Shown in pieces: positions 7,832 to 15,791 of a DNA stretch of 64,000 nt (position 1 is its first letter; each line of letters starts with the position of its first letter). The notes beneath the pieces are model-generated. The model made no database searches. It saw only the letters and a program-made list of their open reading frames with translations, and was not told the DNA's origin. The DNA is taken from contig NZ_CP083985.1 in NCBI RefSeq assembly GCF_020172665.1, positions 3,738,711 to 3,802,710 on the forward strand, read 5' to 3'. The stretch comes from [Mycobacterium] zoologicum (GTDB taxonomy: Bacteria; Actinomycetota; Actinomycetes; Mycobacteriales; Mycobacteriaceae). The translations under genes were made by a program, and so were the position numbers.

Positions 7832-9004
7832 CTAGCGCGGTAGGCCCAGCACCCGCTGGGCGATGATGTTGCGCTGAATCTCCGAGGTTCCTCCGGCGAT
7901 GGTCCCGGAGAAGCTGCGCAGGTAGCGGTCGAACCAACTGCTGGTCGCGTGGTCCTCGTTCATCGGCGTGTAGGCCCCCGAGACCGCCGGGTGAGCCAAC
8001 GCGCCGGAACCGGCCGCGTCCAGAGCGTGCTCGGCGCCGGTCTGAACCGCCTCGGAGCCGAGTAGCTTGAGCACCGACAGCGCCGCGACATCCTGCTCGC
8101 CGCGCGCTGCCTGGGCCAGCGCCACCGAGCCGAGCAGGCGTAGCGCCTGGTTGTCCATCAACATGGTGGCGAAGTGGTCGCGGTCCAGCGGCCTGACCGG
8201 ACGGAAGTCGTGGATCAGGTCACGCAGCCGGTCGGCGAAGCTCATCCACAGCAGGGTGCGTTCGTGCCCGAGCGAGCCGTTGGCCACCCCCCAACCGCCG
8301 TTGAGTGGCCCTACCAGGTTCTCCGCGGGCACTTTCACGTCGGTGAAGAACACCTCGTTGAAGTCGATGTCGTCATGCGCGCACGCCGAGGCGAACGGGC
8401 GGCGCACCACGCCGGGCGCGTCCGTTGGGATCAGCAACACACTGATTCCCTTGTGCTTGGGGGCATCCGGGTCGGTGCGCACGAACGTCAGCAGCACGTC
8501 GGCATCATGTGCTCCGGAGGTCCACACCTTCTGGCCGTTGACCACGAAATGGTCGCCGGTCAGTACCGCGCGGGTCTGCAACCCGGCGAGGTCCGAGCCG
8601 GCGCCCGGCTCACTCATGCCCAGCGATGCGCTGATCTCGGCCCGCAGGATGGGCACCGCCCAGCGCCGCTTCTGCTCGTCGGTGCCGAACGAGAGCAATG
8701 ACGCCGCGATGATGCCGACGCCCTGCGGGTTGAAGCTGGGATAGATCCGCCGCCGCGACAGTTCCTCGGAGTGCACGTACTGCTGCAGGATCGTGGCGTT
8801 GCGGCCGCCGAACTCCGGCGGGTTTCCCGGCAGCAGCCAGCCGTTGTCGAACAACAGCCGCTGCCAGCGACGCGCCCATTCCGGCACGTGGGAGCACGAT
8901 CGGGAACGTTCGATCGTGTCGGCCTCCGCGGGCAGGTTCTCATCGAGGAACGCGGCGAACTCCGCGCGGAAGTTCTCGACATCGGCATCGAAGGTGAGTT
9001 GCAC
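7832..9004 (-). CDS. Acyl-CoA dehydrogenase
   Basis: A 390-residue full-length acyl-CoA dehydrogenase with SLGMSEPGAGSDLAGLQ, VNGQKVWTSGAHDADVLL and the C-terminal GGTSEIQRNIIAQRVLGL signature. The GTG start at 9004 has GAGGA six bases upstream; a GTG at 9010 abuts that sequence and is less likely. It is transcribed alone, divergently from the TetR gene at 9193; a perfect island operator lies 53 bp upstream. Likely a beta-oxidation step for an intermediate of the same pathway. Confidence 0.9.
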   Translation of the reverse strand: MQLTFDADVENFRAEFAAFLDENLPAEADTIERSRSCSHVPEWARRWQRLLFDNGWLLPGNPPEFGGRNATILQQYVHSEELSRRRIYPSFNPQGVGIIAASLLSFGTDEQKRRWAVPILRAEISASLGMSEPGAGSDLAGLQTRAVLTGDHFVVNGQKVWTSGAHDADVLLTFVRTDPDAPKHKGISVLLIPTDAPGVVRRPFASACAHDDIDFNEVFFTDVKVPAENLVGPLNGGWGVANGSLGHERTLLWMSFADRLRDLIHDFRPVRPLDRDHFATMLMDNQALRLLGSVALAQAARGEQDVAALSVLKLLGSEAVQTGAEHALDAAGSGALAHPAVSGAYTPMNEDHATSSWFDRYLRSFSGTIAGGTSEIQRNIIAQRVLGLPR

Positions 9005-9056
9005 CGACACTCCTCGGCTCGGAATTTTGCGGGTCCACTTCCATAGACGCGACCAT

Positions 9057-9071
9057 GAGAATATCATTCTC
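9057..9071. promoter_or_regulatory. Operator-like palindrome in TetR divergent promoter (site 4)
   Basis: GAGAATATCATTCTC is a perfect 6-3-6 inverted repeat between the dehydrogenase (start 9004) and the TetR gene (start 9193). A degenerate copy, GAGAAGTTACAATCTC, follows at 9077-9092. Position in the regulator's own divergent promoter is the main argument that this TetR binds the motif. Confidence 0.65.
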
Positions 9072-9192
9072 GGATGGAGAAGTTACAATCTCGCAAATGT
9101 GGGGGCAGCGCCGGTGCGGCGCACAGTAGCAGAGTTACCGTCCAGTACAGTTGCCTCATGCCCCGGTTGCCACACACCCTTACGGAGGGCTG

Positions 9193-9846
9193 GTGAGCAG
9201 CCCCAGCGAAGAGCCCGCCTGGAAACAGCGCGCGGTCGAACGCTCCATCAAGACCGCGAAAATCCGCGCGGCGCAACGCGTCCAGCGTTTTCTGGATGCC
9301 GCACAGTCGATCATCATCGAGAAGGGCAGCACCGACTTCACCGTCCAGGAGGTCGTGGACCGCTCACGCCAGTCGCTGCGCAGCTTCTACCTGCAGTTCG
9401 ACGGCAAGCATGAGCTGCTGCTGGCCCTGTTCGAAGACGCTCTGAGCCGCGCGGCCGACCAGATCCGCGCCGCCACGGCCAATCACCCCGACCCGATCGA
9501 ACGCCTCAAGGTCGCCGTGGAGTTGCTGTTCGAGTCCTCGCGCCCGGACCCGGCGGCCAAGCGTCCGCTGTTCTCGGACTTCGCCCCCAGCCTGCTGCTG
9601 ACCCACCCCGCCGAGGTCAGGGTCGCCCACGCCCCGCTGTTGTCGCTGCTGTCCGAACTGACCGAACAGGCGGCCGAGGCCGGCCAGTTGCGCCCCGGCG
9701 CCAACCCGCGGCGGGTCGCGGCGATGATCATGCAGACCGTGCTGTTCAACGCCCAATCCAGCCCCGCCTCAACCGATCCTGCGGTCAACCCGCTTACCGC
9801 GGACGAGGTCTGGGACTTCTGCGCCTACGGCTTCGGCCGTACCTGA
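9193..9846 (+). CDS. TetR-family regulator, candidate master regulator of the island
   Basis: A 217-residue TetR-type protein. The N-terminal helix-turn-helix is in AAQRVQRFLDAAQSIIIEKG then FTVQEVVDRSRQSLRSFYLQF (about residues 25-70). The C-terminal helical ligand domain is variable, as usual. Start GTG 9193 is preceded by GGAGGG; the longer frame from 9151 lacks support. It is divergent from an acyl-CoA dehydrogenase gene with an operator between. In mycobacterial catabolic islands such proteins usually release DNA on binding an acyl-CoA intermediate; that is an inference here. Confidence 0.88.
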   Translation: MSSPSEEPAWKQRAVERSIKTAKIRAAQRVQRFLDAAQSIIIEKGSTDFTVQEVVDRSRQSLRSFYLQFDGKHELLLALFEDALSRAADQIRAATANHPDPIERLKVAVELLFESSRPDPAAKRPLFSDFAPSLLLTHPAEVRVAHAPLLSLLSELTEQAAEAGQLRPGANPRRVAAMIMQTVLFNAQSSPASTDPAVNPLTADEVWDFCAYGFGRT

Positions 9847-9956
9847 TCCGCACCACCACCACCCGCGCGCCCGATCGCATCGGCACCGTGGGGGTCTTGT
9901 CGCGCCCGAACCTGGACAAGGGATGACGAAGCGCATACTCTCATCTGCAAACCCAA

Positions 9957-9966
9957 TTATCGATAA
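9957..9966. promoter_or_regulatory. Short palindrome TTATCGATAA
   Basis: A perfect 10-bp palindrome lying 18 bp before the ATG at 9985, flanked by an outer inverted pair CTCTCAT...ATGAGAG. It could be an operator or part of a promoter for the reductase-like gene. The remaining 138-bp gap holds nothing else I recognise. Confidence 0.25.
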
Positions 9967-9984
9967 ATGAGAGCGGGATTATCT

Positions 9985-11049
9985 ATGTCGGCGGTTTATC
10001 GGGTCGTCCAGTGGACGACGGGCAACGTCGGCAAGAGTGCGGTCCGGGCGATCGCGGCCAATCCCGACTACGAACTCGTCGGGCTCTTCTCCTGGTCGCC
10101 GGAGAAGGTCGGCCGCGACGCCGGGGAACTCGTCGGCATCGACCCGCTGGGCGTCACCGCGACCGATGACGTCGCGGCGCTGCTGGCGCTCAAACCGGAC
10201 TGCGTGGTCTACAACCCGATGTGGATCAACGTCGACGAGCTGGTGGCGATTCTGTCGGCGGGCGTGAACGTGGTGACGTCGGCGTCGTTCATCACCGGGC
10301 ACAATCTCGGCGCTGACCGGGACCGGCTGGAAAAGGCCTGTCTCGACGGCGGTTCCACGCTTTTCGGGTCCGGGGTCAGTCCGGGCTTCGCCGAGTTGCT
10401 GGCGATCGTAGCTGCCACGGGCTGCGACCGGGTCGACAAGGTCACCATCACCGAGACCGCCGACACCACCCTGTATGACTCCCCCGACACCGAGCGCCCG
10501 GTGGGATTCGGCACCGCGATCGACGACCCCGGCCTGGCACCGATGGCCGCCAACGGGACGGCGGTCTTCGCCGAAGCCGTTCGGCTGGTGGCCGACGCCA
10601 TCGGGGTGGAACTCGACGAGATCACCTGCGTGGCCGAATACGCTCAGACCACAGCGGATCTGCCGATGGCGTCGTGGACGATCCCATCAGGTCACGTGGC
10701 CGGTGTGTTCGCCAGTTGGCAGGGAATCGTCGGCGGAAAGACCGTGATCGACATCAACGTGCGGTGGCGCAAGGGCCAGGCGCTGGAGCCGGACTGGCAG
10801 CTGGGCGGCGACGGCTGGAAGATCACCATCGATGGGCGCCCGACAGTCAACCTGCAGGTGGGCTTCACCCCGCCGCAGGACATGATCGAAACCGCCACCT
10901 GCATCGATGATTTCTTCGAGCTCGGTCACATCATGACTGCGATGCCGCCGATCAACGCCATCCCGGCCGTGGTCGCCGCCGAGCCGGGCATCGCCACCTA
11001 CAACGATCTGTCACTGACCCTGCCGCGCGGCCGGGCTCACCAGAGATAG
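9985..11049 (+). CDS. Dihydrodipicolinate-reductase-like NAD(P)-dependent oxidoreductase
   Basis: A 354-residue protein with an N-terminal Rossmann fold (VVQWTTGNVGKSAVRAI, residues 7-23), then a DapB-like alpha/beta domain with GSGVSPGFAELLAIV. Mycobacteria have many of these beside catabolic clusters; related enzymes are amine or diamino-acid dehydrogenases, but the substrate of this subgroup is not established. ATG 9985 is preferred over ATG 9967 because GAGAGCGGG precedes it and homologous proteins begin close to YRVVQW. It is convergent with the CoxIV-like gene, overlapping by 13 bp. Confidence 0.8.
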   Translation: MSAVYRVVQWTTGNVGKSAVRAIAANPDYELVGLFSWSPEKVGRDAGELVGIDPLGVTATDDVAALLALKPDCVVYNPMWINVDELVAILSAGVNVVTSASFITGHNLGADRDRLEKACLDGGSTLFGSGVSPGFAELLAIVAATGCDRVDKVTITETADTTLYDSPDTERPVGFGTAIDDPGLAPMAANGTAVFAEAVRLVADAIGVELDEITCVAEYAQTTADLPMASWTIPSGHVAGVFASWQGIVGGKTVIDINVRWRKGQALEPDWQLGGDGWKITIDGRPTVNLQVGFTPPQDMIETATCIDDFFELGHIMTAMPPINAIPAVVAAEPGIATYNDLSLTLPRGRAHQR

Positions 11050-11330
11050 ATAGCCAGCACCGACGCCCACAGCAGCGCCTGCCAGGCATCGGTGGCCCGG
11101 CGCAGCCACACCGGTGCGGTGCGCACCTCCATGAAGTTGGAGATGATCAGCCGGACCTTGACGGCCGAGAGCGCGATCACCAGGACAGTGATTCCGACAC
11201 TCGGCTCGACGTGCCGGCCCGCCGGCGAGAGCCACCACGACACGACGGTGATGGCCACCAACCCCAGCCAGGTCAGCGTGGTCAGGCGATCGGGCCGATG
11301 CGCGAACATCGATTGGTCGGTCAACGTCAT
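11037..11330 (-). CDS. Cytochrome c oxidase subunit IV-like membrane protein
   Basis: A 97-residue protein with three hydrophobic segments (about residues 18-35, 45-60 and 80-97). MEVRTAPVWLRRATDAW is typical of the prokaryotic CoxIV/NorF-like family, which accompanies haem-copper oxidases. It starts directly at the stop of the subunit III-like gene (0-bp gap). No subunit I or II gene is in the window, so it would serve another complex or an oxidase encoded elsewhere. Last gene of the membrane block. Confidence 0.8.
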   Translation of the reverse strand: MTLTDQSMFAHRPDRLTTLTWLGLVAITVVSWWLSPAGRHVEPSVGITVLVIALSAVKVRLIISNFMEVRTAPVWLRRATDAWQALLWASVLAIYLW

Positions 11331-11927
11331 TCACCTCATCACGTAGAGCAGCGCGAAGATCACGACCCAGAGCAGATCGACCATGTGCCAATAGGTCGCG
11401 CCCTGCTCGACCATGCTGACCCGGCCTCGGCGCGGGTTGCGCAGGTCGCGGATGACCACGCCGAGGATGAGCAGTCCCAGCGCCACATGGAACAGGTGCA
11501 CCCCGGTCAGCACGTAGTAGAAGCTGAAGAAGGTGCTGGAATTGGTGTAGCCCGCCTGTATCTCGGCGGTCCACTCGTAGACCTTGATCACCGCGAACAG
11601 CGCACCGCATCCCATTCCGGCGCCGATGAGGCCGATAGCACCCGAGCGGTTGCCGGCCCGGGTGGCGTGCACGCTCTGCACGATCAGCCACGAGCTGGTG
11701 ATCAGCACGACGGTGTTGACCACGCCGAGGGTGATGTTGAGGTGCTGCTGGTCGGCCAGGAACTCCGCGGGTGCCTTCGCGCGGAACACCATGTAGGCCA
11801 GGAAGTAGCTGCCGAAGATGAACAGGTCGCCCAGCACCATGAACCACATGTGCCCGTCACCGGGAAGATGTGTTGTCCGGGGCCGCGTTTCGGTTCGGTG
11901 GAAGGTGGTCGTGGCTTGATCGGTCAT
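11331..11927 (-). CDS. Haem-copper oxidase subunit III / NorE-like membrane protein
   Basis: A 198-residue CoxIII-family protein. GDGHMWFMVLGDLFIF begins the first membrane helix; five hydrophobic segments follow, with YYVLTGVHLFHVALGL and YWHMVDLLWVVIFALLY, the hallmark His-rich helices of the family. The start is ATG 11927 (MTDQATTTF); the upstream in-frame extension is not supported. The protein is shorter than aa3 oxidase subunit III (about 260) and resembles NorE-type proteins. Lies in one operon with a CoxIV-like protein and two paralogous membrane proteins. Confidence 0.85.
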   Translation of the reverse strand: MTDQATTTFHRTETRPRTTHLPGDGHMWFMVLGDLFIFGSYFLAYMVFRAKAPAEFLADQQHLNITLGVVNTVVLITSSWLIVQSVHATRAGNRSGAIGLIGAGMGCGALFAVIKVYEWTAEIQAGYTNSSTFFSFYYVLTGVHLFHVALGLLILGVVIRDLRNPRRGRVSMVEQGATYWHMVDLLWVVIFALLYVMR

Positions 11928-11943
11928 CAATGCGCCCCCGCTT

Positions 11944-12699
11944 CTAGACGATCGGTGGAGAGTCGAGCGGCTCACGGGCGCCGATCACCTGAAGGAAGGC
12001 GATCAGTGCCCCCAACCAGAGGCAGAACACGACCACGGCGATGTAGAACGTGATGATCCCGTTCCAAGCGAACGCGCCGGAGTCGAACAGCCACATCTGG
12101 CTGGCGATCACCTCGGTGACGATCTGCCAAATGCTCACGTAGGCGAACCATTTCGGGAAGATGTTGTTCTTGTCGTAGAAGATCGCGATGGCCAGGCTGA
12201 AGTAGGCGGCGGTGAAGCAGCCCAGCGAGCCGTTGTAGGACAGCAATCCCAGGTCGTAGAAGAGCCGCACCAGCTCCGGGTCGCGGTCTGTCCGGAACGC
12301 CCCGAGCGAGTAGCACAGGATCACCAGCTGGAAGCCGGGTACGGCGCCGACTGCCATCCCACCGATATAGCCGTAGGCCAGAACCGAACCCGACGACATC
12401 CGCAGCATGTGGTAGCCGACCAGGCCGTTGGAGATCGCCGCGCCACCGGTGATGGCCAACAGCAACACGAAACCGATGTGCATGGTCGTCGCATGCTGGG
12501 CGAACCAGGCCTGCATCTCCTCCGGGCCCACGTCGGGCCGCGGCGGTGGCGTGATCCGGCCCAGCAGACACACCCCGAGGCCCATCAGCCCGTAGAACAC
12601 CACGAATATCCACCACACCAGCCGCACATCGGGTTTGCCCGCGTCGGGCGGCGGGGTGGCCTGGATGTCGTCGCCGTAGAGCAGGGTGGCGACGTTCAC
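11944..12699 (-). CDS. Multi-pass membrane protein, paralogue A
   Basis: A 251-residue membrane protein of no family I can name, with about seven hydrophobic helices. Charged landmarks are LGAFRTDRDPELVRLFYDLG and FPKWFAYVSIW. It is clearly paralogous to the next upstream gene (12696-13439): both have a QHxxxxxxxF helix start, MxRMSGxSxxxAYGY, FRxDRxPE, FPxW and a GxxAWxGxIxF helix. GTG 12699 overlaps the paralogue's stop by 2 bp (GTGA). The link to CoxIII/CoxIV-like genes suggests a respiratory or redox membrane complex, but no haem- or copper-ligand pattern is visible. Confidence 0.7.
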   Translation of the reverse strand: MNVATLLYGDDIQATPPPDAGKPDVRLVWWIFVVFYGLMGLGVCLLGRITPPPRPDVGPEEMQAWFAQHATTMHIGFVLLLAITGGAAISNGLVGYHMLRMSSGSVLAYGYIGGMAVGAVPGFQLVILCYSLGAFRTDRDPELVRLFYDLGLLSYNGSLGCFTAAYFSLAIAIFYDKNNIFPKWFAYVSIWQIVTEVIASQMWLFDSGAFAWNGIITFYIAVVVFCLWLGALIAFLQVIGAREPLDSPPIV

Positions 12700-13439
12700 C
12701 GCAGCACGCCCTCGGCAACGCCCTGCCGGTACAGCGCATCTCGCAGCGCGAAGAACATCGCGAAGACGAACACCGCGAATGCCCCGTTGCGCACCCAGAA
12801 GGAGATCAGGCCGTCCCAGGCCAGCGGCCCGGTCTTGAACACGGTGGCCATAACCGACGGCAGCATGGCCAGCGCGGTGACCACCGACAAGTGGGCCACC
12901 CAGCGCGGGAAGACCGGATCAGGCCCGCGGTCGGCGTAGACGGCGCACGCCAGCATGGCGAACTGCCCGACGATCATGCCGACCGGTGCGATAAACGACA
13001 TCCAGGCCAGATCGTTGAGCGCCTCGATGACCTCGGGGCTGCGGTCGGAGCGAAACGCCGCCACCCCGAAGAAGATGTTGGACAGCGCGAAAAGCGTTGC
13101 GCCACTGACCACTGCAGCCAGATATCCGTAGGCGAACACGTGACTCTGGCCCGACATCCGTTTCATCTGGCCGACGATCAGCACCAGGAACGGCACGATC
13201 ATGATGCCGCAGAGGTTGAATCCGACCATGCTGAGCCGGATCCAGGCCCGGTGCTGGTCGTAGAACTCGGCCACCTGCGCCGCCGACATGGCCGGTGACA
13301 TCGGCGGGAAGAACCCGGGAAAGGCAAAGAACAGTGCGAGCAGCAGCGCTCCTACCGCCGGGCCGGACCACAGCAACACCAACTGGGCGCGGAATGCCGC
13401 TGCCCGCGGGGTCTCCTCCGCCTCGGCGAGCATCTGCAT
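12696..13439 (-). CDS. Multi-pass membrane protein, paralogue B
   Basis: A 247-residue, about seven-helix membrane protein and paralogue of the following gene. Shared motifs include MKRMSGQSHVFAYGYLA, AAFRSDRSPEVIEALNDL, PVFPRWVAHLS and GPLAWDGLISFW. The first half includes a long hydrophobic helix pair with GFFPPMSPAMSAAQVAEFY between. Start ATG 13439 is nine bases after GGAAGGGG; a TTG at 13448 abuts it. It is first in the membrane operon; two TetR operator palindromes lie immediately upstream (13462-13500). Function unknown. Confidence 0.7.
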   Translation of the reverse strand: MQMLAEAEETPRAAAFRAQLVLLWSGPAVGALLLALFFAFPGFFPPMSPAMSAAQVAEFYDQHRAWIRLSMVGFNLCGIMIVPFLVLIVGQMKRMSGQSHVFAYGYLAAVVSGATLFALSNIFFGVAAFRSDRSPEVIEALNDLAWMSFIAPVGMIVGQFAMLACAVYADRGPDPVFPRWVAHLSVVTALAMLPSVMATVFKTGPLAWDGLISFWVRNGAFAVFVFAMFFALRDALYRQGVAEGVLR

Positions 13440-13461
13440 GGCACTCAACCCCTTCCACCCC

Positions 13462-13500
13462 TAGCCGATCGGCTACTGGCGAAGATAGCCGATCGGCTAT
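13462..13500. promoter_or_regulatory. Two TetR-type operators, TAGCCGATCGGCTA
   Basis: TAGCCGATCGGCTA (13462-13475) and ATAGCCGATCGGCTAT (13485-13500) are perfect palindromes with centres 24 bp apart. They sit between the TetR gene (ends 13527) and the start of the membrane operon (13439). A third copy precedes the TetR gene itself. The spacing suggests cooperative binding of two dimers near the membrane-operon promoter. Confidence 0.8.
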
Positions 13501-13526
13501 CCGGCAGTCAACGCCCGGCGGCGAAG

Positions 13527-14105
13527 TCATCGCGGCGCGATGAATCGCTTGGTGAGCCTGAGCAATTGGGCACGCAAAGTCTCGTCGTCGATCTCGCCGA
13601 CCAGGGGATGCATCACCCCGACCGCGATGGCGCCCGACAACATCGCCGCCGATACGACGGCGTCGTCGCCCTCCTCGCCGACCAGCACCCCGTACAACCG
13701 CGCGATGAACTGCTGGAACGGCTGATGCTCGGCCAACAGCCGCACGATCACCGGATCGAATTGCAGAGTGCTCGCCGCGCCACGCCTGCGTACCGTCACG
13801 TCGATGACACCCTCGAGCAGCAGTTCCCGGGCCCTCGGCGGGCTCTGCTCGGCTTCGGCCAGCTCGAGTGCCTCCTCCAGCTCGCCCAGTTCCCGCTCGG
13901 TGAGCGCGACCACGATCTCCTCTTTGGTCTTGAACTGGTGGTAAACAGCGGCTTTGGTGACCCCGATGATGTCGGCGATCATCTGCAGTGACGTCCCGCC
14001 TACACCGTTCTCGCCGATCAACGCCAGCGCGGCATCGAGGATGCGGGTCTGCGCGGCGCTGCGGGTGATGAAGCGGAACCCGCCGGCGGCGGGAGTGAAC
14101 GTCAT
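13527..14105 (-). CDS. TetR-family regulator of the membrane operon
   Basis: A 192-residue TetR protein. The helix-turn-helix lies in GGTSLQMIADIIGVTKAAVYHQFKTKEE (about residues 36-64, excellent match to the family), followed by a helical ligand domain. The start is ATG 14105; the upstream ribosome site is poor. TAGCC(A/G)ATCGGCTA operators lie just upstream (14116) and downstream (13462, 13485), so it probably represses both itself and the four membrane genes behind it. Ligand unknown. Confidence 0.9.
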   Translation of the reverse strand: MTFTPAAGGFRFITRSAAQTRILDAALALIGENGVGGTSLQMIADIIGVTKAAVYHQFKTKEEIVVALTERELGELEEALELAEAEQSPPRARELLLEGVIDVTVRRRGAASTLQFDPVIVRLLAEHQPFQQFIARLYGVLVGEEGDDAVVSAAMLSGAIAVGVMHPLVGEIDDETLRAQLLRLTKRFIAPR

Positions 14106-14115
14106 GCGACGAGAG

Positions 14116-14129
14116 TAGCCAATCGGCTA
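14116..14129. promoter_or_regulatory. Third TAGCC-type operator upstream of TetR
   Basis: TAGCCAATCGGCTA differs from the paired sites by one base. It lies 11 bp before the TetR start and overlaps the stop codon of the MeaB-like gene, a good position for autorepression. Confidence 0.7.
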
Positions 14130-15005
14130 GTCGGCCAACAGCCGATCGGCCGCAGAGTACGGATCGTCGTCGCCGTCGGCGACACGCTCAGCGAGCCGGT
14201 CCAGCTCGGGGTGGCCGCGCAGCCGGGTGTGGGCCAGCGACAGGATCTGTGACCGCGACCGCGCCACCCGGCGTTCGCGGCTGTCGGTGCGGTGGTGGGC
14301 CGCGATCGCCTCCACCAGCTCGGTCACACCTTCACCCTGCGAGGCGATCAGGGTGAGGATCTGCACGCCCGACGAATGCAGTTCGGTCTTGAGATCACGG
14401 ACGGTCTGGGCGGCACCCTCGCGGTCCGCCTTGTTCACCACCACCAGGTCGGCGACCTCGAGCAGACCAGCCTTGGCGGCCTGAATAGCGTCTCCGGCAC
14501 CGGGATTGAGCACCACGACGGTGGGATCGGCGATCGCGGCCACCTCGACCTCGGATTGACCGACACCGACCGTCTCCAGCAGCAGCACGTCATAGCCCAG
14601 GGCCGCGAGCAACCTGATGGCCGCGGGCACCGCAGCCGACAGCCCCCCCAGGTGGCCGCGGGCGGCCAGCGAGCGGATCAACACCTGCGGGTCGTTGACG
14701 TGGGCGGCCATCCGGATGCGATCACCCAGCAGCGCACCGGAACTGAACGGCGATGACGGATCGACCGCCAGCACGGCCACCCGCAAACCCTGTTGGCGGT
14801 ATGCGGTGACCAGCGCGCTGACCGTGGTGGACTTGCCCGCACCCGGAGGCCCGGTCACCCCGATCACCCGGATCGCCCCCGGCGCGAGCAGATCGAGGAC
14901 CTCGGCGCGCCGATCACCTTCGACCAGACTGAGCAGCCGGCCGGCAGCGCGGACGGACCCGCCGCGCGCCGCAGCGAGCAACTCGGCGATCGTCATCGCA
15001 GACAT
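14127..15005 (-). CDS. MeaB/ArgK-type P-loop GTPase
   Basis: A 292-residue G3E-family GTPase with Walker A GPPGAGKST near residue 50, the VDPSSPFSSGALLGDR switch region and VVVNKADREG (NKxD). MeaB proteins load and protect adenosylcobalamin-dependent acyl-CoA mutases. No mutase gene is in the window, so it may serve a chromosomal methylmalonyl-CoA mutase or an unknown mutase of this pathway. Start ATG 15005 shares one base with the stop of the enoyl-CoA hydratase gene (TGATG); an in-frame ATG at 14996 is possible. Part of the operon starting at 19187. Confidence 0.87.
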   Translation of the reverse strand: MSAMTIAELLAAARGGSVRAAGRLLSLVEGDRRAEVLDLLAPGAIRVIGVTGPPGAGKSTTVSALVTAYRQQGLRVAVLAVDPSSPFSSGALLGDRIRMAAHVNDPQVLIRSLAARGHLGGLSAAVPAAIRLLAALGYDVLLLETVGVGQSEVEVAAIADPTVVVLNPGAGDAIQAAKAGLLEVADLVVVNKADREGAAQTVRDLKTELHSSGVQILTLIASQGEGVTELVEAIAAHHRTDSRERRVARSRSQILSLAHTRLRGHPELDRLAERVADGDDDPYSAADRLLAD

Positions 15006-15772
15006 CAATTCTTGTTCGCGGTGAGCCGATCGATGATCGTGTTGAAGTCGTCGGTCTGAAACGACTGGTCTTCGGCCATATTCGCAAAATCCAAGGTGGC
15101 CAGCACGGCCCGCTCCAAGTGGATGTTGAGCAACCGCTTGGTGCTCTCCACCGCCTGGCGCGGCAGTTCGGAGATGCGCTGCGCACACGAGATCGCCTCG
15201 GCCAGCGGGTCTTCCACCACGTGGTTGGCCAGACCCAACTCCACCGCGCGGGCCGCCGGAATGCGGGCGCCGGTCAGTGCATACTCCTTGGCCTGCAGCA
15301 GACTCATCTGCAGCGGCCAGGTCAGCGGTCCGCCGTCGGCGGCCACCAGGCCCACCTGCACGTGCGGGTCGGCCAGATAGGCGGAGTCGGCCATGTAGAC
15401 GATGTCGCTCAGCGCGACCAGGCTGCAGCCCAACCCGACCGCGGGTCCGTTGACCGCGGCGATCACCGGTTTGCGGCAGCGCGCCATACCCAGCACGATC
15501 TCACGGCCGTGCAGAATCGTCTTGGCGCGCAGCGCCGCATCACCACGCAGTTCGTCGAGGTAGGCGAAGTCGCCGCCGGCGGAGAAGGCCCGGCCGTTGC
15601 CGGTGATCACCGCTGCCCGGGCGTCGTGGTCCTCGTCGAGCTGCGCCCAGACCTTCGCCAGCCCGGTGTGCAGCGCGTCGTTGACGGCGTTGAGCGCGTC
15701 GGGGCGGTTGAGGGTGATGATGCGCAGCGGGCCCTCGGCGCGCACCTCGATCTCAGCGGGCAGGTCATACAT
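15005..15772 (-). CDS. Enoyl-CoA hydratase/isomerase
   Basis: A 255-residue crotonase-fold protein. The oxyanion-hole regions are ITGNGRAFSAGGDFAYLDEL and AAVNGPAVGLGCSLVALSD. Catalytic Glu positions of classical hydratases are not plainly conserved (Asp and Ala appear in the VGLVAADGG loop), so isomerase, hydrolase or lyase activity is possible. ATG 15772 has AAGGAG six bases upstream. Lies between the acyl-CoA dehydrogenase pair and MeaB in a minus-strand operon; probably handles the unsaturated product of those dehydrogenases. Confidence 0.87.
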   Translation of the reverse strand: MYDLPAEIEVRAEGPLRIITLNRPDALNAVNDALHTGLAKVWAQLDEDHDARAAVITGNGRAFSAGGDFAYLDELRGDAALRAKTILHGREIVLGMARCRKPVIAAVNGPAVGLGCSLVALSDIVYMADSAYLADPHVQVGLVAADGGPLTWPLQMSLLQAKEYALTGARIPAARAVELGLANHVVEDPLAEAISCAQRISELPRQAVESTKRLLNIHLERAVLATLDFANMAEDQSFQTDDFNTIIDRLTANKN

Positions 15773-15791
15773 ATCCAACTCCTTCAACGTT

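Noticed and set aside
9077..9092. Second island operator, GAGAAGTTACAATCTC
   Set aside because: Only the outer GAGA/TCTC bases pair and the spacing differs; kept as a note under site 4 and not counted.
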